This document shows, piece by piece, positions 10,201 to 15,961 of a stretch of 64,000 nt of DNA. Position numbers and translations under genes: made by a program. The stretch comes from Flavobacteriaceae bacterium UBA7684 (GTDB lineage Bacteria; Bacteroidota; Bacteroidia; Flavobacteriales; Flavobacteriaceae). A model generated the notes under the pieces. The model did not search any database. It worked only from the letters and a program-made list of their open reading frames with translations, and had not been told where the DNA came from. Numbering within the stretch: the stretch's first letter is position 1; every line of letters starts with the position of its first letter. Location: positions 259,111 through 323,110 of the forward strand of contig DLGW01000016.1 in NCBI GenBank assembly GCA_002482885.1, written 5' to 3'.

Positions 10201-10492
10201 ACAACTAGAAAAACAATTGCTGAATAAAGGCATGAATCAAAACACCTTAAAACAAGCCCAACAATTACAAGTAGAATTACTCAAGTTGGATAAAGCCTTG
10301 AAGCAAGAAGGAGACGAAAACAAACGAGAGGCACAAACCTCTAAAAACCAATCTAAAAACACCAACAACAGCAGTCTTCCTACTGGCGTTAAAGAATATT
10401 TGCAAAGTATAGAGTTTTTAAATAGACATCAATTACCTTTGCAACCCATTTATAATCAAAAAGTTCAACATTATTTTAAATCTCATGATTGA
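7217..10492 (+). CDS. DUF4175-family membrane protein with long coiled coil
   Basis: A 1091-residue conserved Bacteroidota protein of unknown biochemical role. Two N-terminal transmembrane helices (about residues 23-75) and a third (about 155-173) anchor it; a periplasmic beta-rich part follows, then a very long Q/K/L/E-rich coiled coil (roughly residues 490-800) and a glycine/lysine-rich segment (GSGKGKPKKGQGKE near residue 905). No Met codon occurs near the N-terminus; the TTG at 7217 gives MQNGQQLIYQKLEAF, which agrees with how this family begins, so TTG is taken as the start. It overlaps ybeY by 8 bases, implying translational coupling. The link with rRNA maturation and tRNA modification genes is positional only. 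Confidence 0.85.
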   Translation: MQNGQQLIYQKLEAFIRKYHFNELVKGCLLFVGVGLSYFLLNVVLEYLLWLSVFWRTFLFWLFIGVELFFLIRWIVWPSLKLFKLRKGLDYVKASRVIGAHFPEVSDKLLNFLQLSSSQDSVQSAELLQASIEQKAAQLKFVPFETVVNHRKNYRLLPLAIIPILVVAYFFILPEKSTLSDSYLRLVQYSQPFSPPPPYVFSVQNKSLVVKQNQDFVLDIKIEGKVLPTTCSLVIDGQEFFAEQITLSHYRYTFSQVQKDISFYIKSNQVVSEPYVLKVLSVPTVVQLSMLLQYPEYLRKVNQIITGSGNAVVPEGTLITWKIQSKATQKIQWSDALQTFPLVKEAEEFKLTKRLMKDTDYKITSSNQQFINHEKLSFSIKVLKDEYPNIVFKNLPDSLSVKGLHLGQITDDYGFQRFQVVYYPVNQPQAKAALLLPITKENISFFTFSLHQLVQLSEGNQYHYYFEVFDNDRINHFKSTKSNLFSTYVKTQQEQKAETLQNQKQAIAGLGKSLSNQNQQVKSLDKLQQLTKEKKELDYKDQLRIQDFLEKQQQQDMLMKDFSKKLQDNLQDFQPDKKDDFKEQLLERLAQTEKKLDQNQKILEELKELNQKLDNQDLKDKLERLKNQSKSQTKSLQQLLELTKKFYVEKKLEQISSQLDKLSETQKELSDNDTKEELAKQQDLNKKFDDLKKDLNDVKKENQELKTPMSIPDSKELEKEIAEELQKSENNLKENKAQKAKANQQSAAKKMKQLSKQMSESMDSGEMEQLEEDVQMLRQVLDNLLTFSYSQENLLLQFKKSVKGAPSYAKHLKQQQGLKAQFKHIDDSLFVLAMRNPVIAENVNTEIASVFYNMDKSIDFLSDINILRGTSHQQYTTTSANKLADFLSDALSNMQMQMNMSGSGKGKPKKGQGKEMQLPDIMEGQKGVSNKIQKDMQPKSSNSPGGKQEGQGQEGLSGEMLEIYKQQQLLRESLEKMLQNAGGGSAGKNAVEQMKQLEKQLLNKGMNQNTLKQAQQLQVELLKLDKALKQEGDENKREAQTSKNQSKNTNNSSLPTGVKEYLQSIEFLNRHQLPLQPIYNQKVQHYFKSHD

Positions 10493-10904
10493 ATTCAACT
10501 ACGAAACAGATTTTAATTTAGAACACGAAGAACATTACAGCGAATGGATTTCTGCGGTAATAGAATCTGAAGACAAAACAGAAGGCGAGATTAATTACAT
10601 TTTTTGTGATGACGAATACCTTCATCAAATCAATTTAAAGTATTTGAATCATGATGAACTAACAGACATCATCAGCTTTGATTACACCATGGGTAATTTG
10701 ATTTCTGGCGATATTTTTATTTCCGTTGAGCGCGTTAAAGACAATGCCAAGGATTATGGGGTTACTTTCGAAAACGAATTACTTAGAGTAATGTCTCATG
10801 GTGTTTTGCATTATTGCGGGTACAAAGACAAATCCGAAGAAGACAGCAAAGCCATGCGCTCTAAAGAAGAAGAAAAAATTAAGTTGTTCCACGTGGAACA
10901 ATAG
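10485..10904 (+). CDS. ybeY: Endoribonuclease YbeY (rRNA maturation)
   Basis: Single-strand endoribonuclease in 16S rRNA 3'-end processing and 70S quality control. The metal site is seen as SHGVLHYCGYKDK: the first two His of the HGxLHxxGxDH motif are kept, while the position of the third His falls in KDK, a variant I believe is common in Bacteroidota. The 139-residue length is normal. The start overlaps the previous gene by 8 bases. The last codons (LFHVEQ, stop) are written by a perfect parS-like palindrome at 10885-10900, so the C-terminal residues are dictated at least partly by a DNA-binding site. Confidence 0.93.
   Translation: MIEFNYETDFNLEHEEHYSEWISAVIESEDKTEGEINYIFCDDEYLHQINLKYLNHDELTDIISFDYTMGNLISGDIFISVERVKDNAKDYGVTFENELLRVMSHGVLHYCGYKDKSEEDSKAMRSKEEEKIKLFHVEQ
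10885..10900. promoter_or_regulatory. parS-like site 1 (inside ybeY)
   Basis: TGTTCCACGTGGAACA is a perfect 16-bp palindrome. It matches the general bacterial ParB-binding parS pattern TGTTnCACGTGnAACA, with C/G at the variable positions. It overlaps the last codons of ybeY. Confidence 0.85.
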
Positions 10905-10923
10905 TTAATCTGCTAAATTTTTA

Positions 10924-10939
10924 TGTTCCACGTGGAACA
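10924..10939. promoter_or_regulatory. parS-like site 2 (ybeY-mnmG gap)
   Basis: A second identical perfect palindrome TGTTCCACGTGGAACA, 39 bp from the first (start to start) and 27 bases before the mnmG start codon. Two identical palindromes this close are very unlikely by chance. Confidence 0.87.
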
Positions 10940-10966
10940 AATATTTTTTAAGTTAAAATTCAATAT

Positions 10967-12838
10967 ATGTTTTCAGAAAAATATGATGTAATAGTGGTGG
11001 GTGCGGGTCATGCAGGTTGCGAGGCTGCTGCTGCCGCTGCTAATATGGGTTCTAAAACTTTGTTGGTCACCATGAGTTTGCAAAACATCGCACAAATGTC
11101 TTGCAATCCTGCTATGGGAGGAATTGCGAAAGGACAAATTGTTCGAGAAATCGACGCGCTTGGGGGTTATTCTGGAATTGTATCCGATAAAACGGCTATT
11201 CAGTTTAAAATGTTGAATCAATCCAAAGGCCCAGCTATGTGGAGTCCGCGTGTGCAAAGTGACAGAATGCGTTTTGCTGAAGAGTGGCGATTAATGTTAG
11301 AAGCCACGCCTAATTTGGATTTTTATCAAGAAATGGTAAAAGGCTTAATCATTAATAATCAAAAGGTAGAAGGGATTGTGACCAATCTAGGGATTTCCGT
11401 TTATGCTAAAACTGTAGTGTTAACTAATGGTACATTCTTAAATGGATTGATTCATATAGGAGAAAAACAGTTTGGTGGAGGTAGAGCAGGAGAGTCTGCG
11501 GCTTACGGAATCACCGAAGATTTAATTAAAGTAGGATTTCAGTCGGGAAGAATGAAAACAGGAACGCCGCCAAGAGTCGATGGACGTTCTTTAGATTATT
11601 CTAAAATGATTGAACAGCCTGGAGATGTTAAGCCTCATAAGTTTTCTTATTCAGATGAAACCCAACCTTTAAGCATTCAAAAATCGTGTTGGATGACTTA
11701 TACTTCTTTAGAAGTTCATGATTTATTGCGCGAAGGTTTTGATCGTTCCCCAATGTTTAATGGGCGAATCAAAAGTATTGGGCCAAGATATTGTCCCTCT
11801 ATAGAAGATAAAATCAATCGTTTTGCCGATAAAGAAAGACATCAATTATTTGTAGAGCCCGAAGGCTGGAATACCGCCGAGGTGTATGTGAATGGTTTTT
11901 CTACTTCTTTACCTGAAGATGTTCAGTTTAAAGCTTTACGTTCTGTAGCTGGTTTTGAAAATGTTAAGTTTTTCAGACCTGGTTATGCTATTGAATATGA
12001 TTACTTTCCGCCTACACAATTAAAACATTCCTTAGAAACTAAATTAGTAGAAGGTTTGTTTTTTGCGGGGCAAATCAATGGAACCACGGGCTACGAAGAA
12101 GCCGCTTCTCAAGGGTTAATGGCAGGAATCAATGCCCATTTAAAAGCGAATGAAAAAGAACCATTTATTTTAAAAAGAGACGAAGCCTATATTGGTGTTT
12201 TAATCGATGATTTAATTACCAAAGGAACAGAAGAACCTTATAGAATGTTTACTTCCAGAGCAGAATATCGAACTTTATTAAGACAAGATAATGCAGATAT
12301 TCGCTTAACACCTATGTCTTTTGAGATTGGTTTAGCTTCTGAAAAGCGTTTGCGCAGGATGGAAGAAAAATTAAGCAAATCAGAAGCGATGGTGCAGTTT
12401 TTTAAAGAAACCAGTGTAGAGGTAGAGGAAACTAATAAAATCTTAATTGAAAAAGAATCTTCGCCCATTACACAGCCCGATAAAATGTTTAAGATTTTTT
12501 CTAGACCACAATTGGATTTAGAAGACTTTAAAAAGTTCAAGAAAGTTCAAGAATACATCAATAGTCACGATTTAGACGAAGAGATTATTGAACAAGCAGA
12601 AATACAAGTAAAATATTCAGGCTACATAGAAAAAGAAAGAAATAACGCCGACAAACTCTCTCGATTAGAAGACGTTAAAATCCCAGACAATTTTGATTAC
12701 GATAAAATCAAATCTATATCCATCGAAGCGCGTCAAAAATTAAAAAAGATTCGTCCAGTAACTATTTCACAAGCTTCTAGAATTAGTGGAGTTTCTCCAA
12801 GTGATGTTTCGGTATTGCTAATATACATGGGGCGTTAG
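10967..12838 (+). CDS. mnmG: tRNA uridine 5-carboxymethylaminomethyl modification enzyme MnmG
   Basis: FAD protein that with MnmE forms the cmnm5 modification at U34 of certain tRNAs. The N-terminal Rossmann motif is clear (VVGAGHAGCEAAAAAANMG), followed by the family signatures NPAMGGIAKGQ, the RMKTGTPPRVDGR region and GTTGYEEAASQG. The C-terminal helical domain that contacts tRNA and MnmE ends with VSPSDVSVLLIYMGR. The 623 residues fit the family exactly. It is flanked on both sides by parS-like palindromes (10885, 10924 and 12845). The mnmG (gidA) gene lies near the replication origin in many bacteria. Confidence 0.98.
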   Translation: MFSEKYDVIVVGAGHAGCEAAAAAANMGSKTLLVTMSLQNIAQMSCNPAMGGIAKGQIVREIDALGGYSGIVSDKTAIQFKMLNQSKGPAMWSPRVQSDRMRFAEEWRLMLEATPNLDFYQEMVKGLIINNQKVEGIVTNLGISVYAKTVVLTNGTFLNGLIHIGEKQFGGGRAGESAAYGITEDLIKVGFQSGRMKTGTPPRVDGRSLDYSKMIEQPGDVKPHKFSYSDETQPLSIQKSCWMTYTSLEVHDLLREGFDRSPMFNGRIKSIGPRYCPSIEDKINRFADKERHQLFVEPEGWNTAEVYVNGFSTSLPEDVQFKALRSVAGFENVKFFRPGYAIEYDYFPPTQLKHSLETKLVEGLFFAGQINGTTGYEEAASQGLMAGINAHLKANEKEPFILKRDEAYIGVLIDDLITKGTEEPYRMFTSRAEYRTLLRQDNADIRLTPMSFEIGLASEKRLRRMEEKLSKSEAMVQFFKETSVEVEETNKILIEKESSPITQPDKMFKIFSRPQLDLEDFKKFKKVQEYINSHDLDEEIIEQAEIQVKYSGYIEKERNNADKLSRLEDVKIPDNFDYDKIKSISIEARQKLKKIRPVTISQASRISGVSPSDVSVLLIYMGR

Positions 12839-12844
12839 CTTTTG

Positions 12845-12860
12845 GGTTTCACGTGGAACA
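12845..12860. promoter_or_regulatory. parS-like site 3 (mnmG-methyltransferase gap)
   Basis: GGTTTCACGTGGAACA combines one half-site of the TTTCACGTG type with one of the CACGTGGAACA type and keeps the CACGTG centre. Only the first base departs from TGTTnCACGTGnAACA. It lies 6 bases after the mnmG stop and 9 bases before the next start. Confidence 0.75.
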
Positions 12861-12869
12861 CTTGAAAAA

Positions 12870-13718
12870 ATGACACAGCAAAATAAAATAAAATATATTA
12901 CGACTAAAGACTTTTCGGTTTCCGGAGAGTCTTTTGATTTATACCTTGACGAGGAGTTTCAATTCTTAAAAACCACACCTAAACCTTCGTTAGAAAAGTT
13001 GCCCATTTATTATCAAAGCGAAGATTATATTTCTCATACCGATTCCAATAAAACACTTTTAGAAAAGGCTTACCAAATTGCTCGTAAATATGCTTTAGGC
13101 AAAAAACGAAGATTAATTGAAAAACATTTTTCTAAAAAAAGCCTTTTAGACATTGGTTGTGGTACAGGTGATTTTTTGCTAGAAATGAAAAATCATGGTT
13201 GGCAAGTAACAGGCTACGAACCCGAAAGTAAAGCCAAACAAATTGCCATTCAAAAAGGAGTGGGGGTAACTGAAGATTTAAACCAATTACCAGAACAATC
13301 TTTTGATGTAATTACCTTGTGGCATGTGTTGGAACACGTTCCTGATTTACAAGAACAATTACAACAACTAAAAAGATTATTAAAACCTAAAGGATTAATT
13401 ATAATTGCGGTTCCTAATTTTAAAAGTTTCGACGCTAATTATTATCAAGAATTTTGGGCAGCTTACGATGTGCCCAGACACTTATGGCATTTCAGTAAAA
13501 ATTCCATTAGATTGTTATTTGCTAAAAATAAATTTAAAGTCGTACAAATTTTACCCATGTATTTAGATTCTTTTTATGTGAGTCTATTATCTGAAAAATA
13601 CAAAACAGGAAAAACAAATTTCATCAAAGCTTTTGCGGTTGGATTGTATGCTAACCTAAAAGGATTGCAAACCCAAGAGTTTTCTTCTCAAATTTATCTA
13701 ATCAATAATCAAAATTGA
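12870..13718 (+). CDS. Class I SAM-dependent methyltransferase
   Basis: A 282-residue protein with the class I methyltransferase motif I LLDIGCGTGDFL (about residues 90-102), an acidic motif II region (GYEPESKAK), and a motif around ITLWHVLEHVPD, typical of UbiE/BioC-like or glycan/lipid-modifying enzymes. The N-terminal part (KYITTKDFSVSGESFDLYLDEEF, with YYQSEDYISHTD) resembles proteins annotated as methyltransferases for polysaccharide or lipid substrates in Bacteroidota. The substrate is not known. It lies 31 bases after mnmG and may be in the same transcript. No transmembrane segment is evident. Confidence 0.85.
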   Translation: MTQQNKIKYITTKDFSVSGESFDLYLDEEFQFLKTTPKPSLEKLPIYYQSEDYISHTDSNKTLLEKAYQIARKYALGKKRRLIEKHFSKKSLLDIGCGTGDFLLEMKNHGWQVTGYEPESKAKQIAIQKGVGVTEDLNQLPEQSFDVITLWHVLEHVPDLQEQLQQLKRLLKPKGLIIIAVPNFKSFDANYYQEFWAAYDVPRHLWHFSKNSIRLLFAKNKFKVVQILPMYLDSFYVSLLSEKYKTGKTNFIKAFAVGLYANLKGLQTQEFSSQIYLINNQN

Positions 13719-13724
13719 TTTTAA

Positions 13725-13787
13725 GGCGATTTTAAAGCTTTTTAGCTGCCAAAACTTATGTTTGGGTGCTTTAGATTTAAAAATCGC
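13725..13787. repeat. Imperfect palindromic element
   Basis: An AT-rich region that can fold as nested stems: an outer GCGATTTT/AAAATCGC pair, a middle AAAGC/GCTTT pair and an inner CCAAAAC/GTTTGG pair. It starts 6 bases after the methyltransferase stop and could be a long 3' hairpin or a dispersed intergenic palindrome. No strong T run follows directly. The rest of the gap to 13948 contains nothing clear. Confidence 0.4.
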
Positions 13788-13948
13788 TTAGCGCTTATTT
13801 ATGAAGGTTGTTTTTAATAGTCAAATCTTATATAAATCTAAATTTTGTATAAGAATATTCAATACCCTAAATTTTTGTTACAAAACAACCAACTCATAAT
13901 GAATCGAAAATATATTTTATACTTTTACCGCGACTTAAAAATATACCT

Positions 13949-14494
13949 ATGAAAAAAATTGCCTTAATCGCATCTATTGCTTTTTTAACCTTCTCTTGTA
14001 ACCAATCAGAAAAAACAGAAGTAGCAGCTAAAACAACTGCCTCTACAGAAAAAACAGCATTTGTAGAAACCGCTAAATTATTTGAAGAATACACCAAGTT
14101 AAAAGATTTAGAAGCTAAGTATAAAATTAAATCCGAAGAAATGGCCAAAAGCTTAGATGCTCAATATAAAAGTTTCCAAGCCGAAGTGCAGTCTTTTCAA
14201 AAAGTAGCTCAAACAAAAAGTCCAGATTGGTTAAGAAGTAAACAATCTGAGTTAATGGCCAAAGAGCAAAAATTGCAACAAATGCAACAATCTATGGGGC
14301 AAGATTTGCAAAAACAAAGCGCTGCAGAAATGGATTCTTTATATAAAGAAGTGAAAAAATTTATCGGAGAATACGGTAAGAAAAATGGTTACACTTATAT
14401 TTATGCTACAGGAGAACCAGCATCCATCTTATACGGTAAAAAAGAATTAGACATTACCGAAGAAATCATCAAAGAATTAAACGGTAAAAAATAA
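13949..14494 (+). CDS. OmpH/Skp-family periplasmic protein (lipoprotein)
   Basis: A 181-residue Skp/OmpH-like protein, a family that chaperones unfolded outer-membrane proteins in the periplasm. The signal sequence ends in a lipobox (LTFSC, Cys at about residue 17), so this copy is probably lipid-anchored, unlike soluble Skp. A TAKLFEEYTKLKDLEAKYK-type helix begins the family domain and is followed by a long Q/K-rich coiled coil (about residues 60-135) and a small C-terminal beta part with the conserved GYTYIYATGEPASILYG. It ends at a bidirectional terminator shared with convergent tatA. Confidence 0.85.
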   Translation: MKKIALIASIAFLTFSCNQSEKTEVAAKTTASTEKTAFVETAKLFEEYTKLKDLEAKYKIKSEEMAKSLDAQYKSFQAEVQSFQKVAQTKSPDWLRSKQSELMAKEQKLQQMQQSMGQDLQKQSAAEMDSLYKEVKKFIGEYGKKNGYTYIYATGEPASILYGKKELDITEEIIKELNGKK

Positions 14495-14500
14495 AGCACA

Positions 14501-14536
14501 AAAAAAAAATCGGAGCTTAAAACTCCGATTTTTTTT
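14501..14536. terminator. Bidirectional terminator between ompH-like gene and tatA
   Basis: AAAAATCGGAG pairs with CTCCGATTTTT around a 7-base loop, with an A run on the left and a T run on the right, so it can stop transcription from both sides. The last two bases overlap the tatA stop codon. Confidence 0.88.
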
Positions 14537-14726
14537 ATTCCTCTTTCGATTCTTTTTCTTTACTAGTGTCGGTTCCTTTGCTAGCGTCTTTAAATTCTTT
14601 AATTCCGCTACCCAATCCACGCATTAGTTCAGGTATTTTTTTACCGCCAAAAAGCAATAACACTACCACAATAATCAAGATTACCTGCGGAGCACCAATA
14701 ACCCATAAAATGTTAAATAAGTTCAT
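14535..14726 (-). CDS. tatA: Sec-independent translocase subunit TatA/E
   Basis: Pore-forming subunit of the twin-arginine export system. It has one N-terminal transmembrane helix (about residues 8-28, ending LLLFGG), the hinge and amphipathic helix KKIPELMRGLGSGIKEFKDA, and an acidic tail rich in K, E and S. The FGxxxxPEL signature is intact. ATG at 14726 is preferred to the in-frame TTG at 14732, giving 63 residues, typical for TatA. The gene is isolated; tatC is not in the window. Confidence 0.93.
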   Translation of the reverse strand: MNLFNILWVIGAPQVILIIVVVLLLFGGKKIPELMRGLGSGIKEFKDASKGTDTSKEKESKEE

Positions 14727-14801
14727 AACCAATTAAATTAGAGCTTACAAAGATAACAACATTTACTTTTAAAGATTACAAATCTGCGTTAAAGTTATTT
14801 G

Positions 14802-14892
14802 GCCGTGTCAGTTCGCTCCAGCGAACTGTCGCGTGTTACGGCGTCGCTTTCGCCTATGGCGAAGAGCTCCACAAGCCTTCACCCGCTCACGG
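14802..14892. repeat. GC-rich palindromic intergenic element
   Basis: About 90 bases, much richer in G and C than the surroundings, lie between the divergent tatA and lpxD genes. They contain a perfect hairpin CAGTTCGCT-CC-AGCGAACTG (14809-14828), a second hairpin TTCGCC-TAT-GGCGAA (14849-14863), and an enclosing CCGTG/CACGG pair (14803-14807 and 14888-14892). The nested symmetry and composition are those of a dispersed intergenic repeat of Flavobacterium-like genomes rather than of a gene. Copy number cannot be seen from one window. Confidence 0.7.
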
Positions 14893-14950
14893 AAAAAATT
14901 ATAATTGTAAAAAAAATAATATCTTACCGCACAATTAAGCTAAACTAAAT

Positions 14951-15952
14951 ATGAAATCATTTACTGTAGAACAAATTAACCAAACCTTACAAGGTACACT
15001 AATCGGTTCAACTACTTATCAAATTACTGCGCCCGAACAAATAGAAACGGCAACCGAAAATCAAATTACCTTTATCGGTTCAAAAAAATTTGAAAAACTA
15101 TGGGAAACTTCAAAAGCTTCTGTAGCTGTTGTAAATGAAGATATATCTGTAACGCCTGGTGAAAATAAAGCCTTTATAAAAGTTAAAAATGCCGATTTAG
15201 CGATGTCGCAAGTTTTGGAAATGTTTGCGCCACCAGCACCGTTATTACAAACAGAAATTCATCCTACCGCTACCGTACATCCAAGTGCTAAAATAGGCAC
15301 AGGAACACGAATAGGAGCAGGTTGTTATATTGGTCCAAACACAGTATTGGGCGAAAATTGCACCATTTACCCCAACGTAACCATTTTTGACGAATGCACA
15401 ATTGGTAAAAATACCATCATTTGGTCGGGTACGGTGGTAAGAGAAAGATGTCATATTGGAGCCTATTGCATTTTACATTCTAATGCCACTATTGGTTCTG
15501 ATGGATTTGGTTTTAGACCTTGCCCAGAAAGAGGTTTGGCTAAAATTCCACAAATTGGTAATGTAGTGATTGGCAATCATGTAGAAATAGGTTCAGGTGC
15601 GTGTATCGATCGTGGTAAATTCAGTTCCACAGTGTTGGGCGATGGCTGTAAAATAGACAACTTGGTTCAAATCGGACACAACAGTAAATTGGGAATGTTC
15701 TGTATCATGGCAGGAAATAGCGGATTGGCAGGTTCAGTAACCTTAGGTAATGGAGTAGTGATAGGCGGAAGCGCTTCCATAAAAGACCATACAACCATCG
15801 GAGACAGAGCAGTTATCGGAGCTGGTTCAGGCGTTACAGGCGATGTTCCTGCAGGAAAAACGTATTTAGGTTACCCAGCCTTCGAAGCTAAAGAAACCCT
15901 AAGACAATGGGCTACGTTGAAACGATTGACGAATGAAGCTAGTAAGAGGTAG
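14951..15952 (+). CDS. lpxD: UDP-3-O-acylglucosamine N-acyltransferase LpxD
   Basis: Adds the second 3-hydroxyacyl chain (N-linked) in lipid A synthesis in the cytoplasm. The N-terminal uridine-binding domain (about residues 1-95) is followed by a long left-handed beta-helix of hexapeptide repeats (for example IGTGTRIGAGCYIG, LGDGCKIDNLVQIGHN). The catalytic His lies in VQIGHNSKLG. A C-terminal helical piece (ETLRQWATLKRL) closes the trimer. The 333 residues are normal. It stands alone here, divergent from tatA; lpxA/lpxC are not in the window. Bacteroidota often carry a second LpxD-like paralogue, so the name could apply to either copy. Confidence 0.92.
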   Translation: MKSFTVEQINQTLQGTLIGSTTYQITAPEQIETATENQITFIGSKKFEKLWETSKASVAVVNEDISVTPGENKAFIKVKNADLAMSQVLEMFAPPAPLLQTEIHPTATVHPSAKIGTGTRIGAGCYIGPNTVLGENCTIYPNVTIFDECTIGKNTIIWSGTVVRERCHIGAYCILHSNATIGSDGFGFRPCPERGLAKIPQIGNVVIGNHVEIGSGACIDRGKFSSTVLGDGCKIDNLVQIGHNSKLGMFCIMAGNSGLAGSVTLGNGVVIGGSASIKDHTTIGDRAVIGAGSGVTGDVPAGKTYLGYPAFEAKETLRQWATLKRLTNEASKR

Positions 15953-15961
15953 ATTTTTTGT

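Noticed and set aside
13325..13345. GTTGGAACACGTTCC as a further parS-like site
   Set aside because: The centre is not CACGTG and the arms are not symmetric with the parS pattern; it lies inside the methyltransferase gene as coding sequence (VLEHVP).
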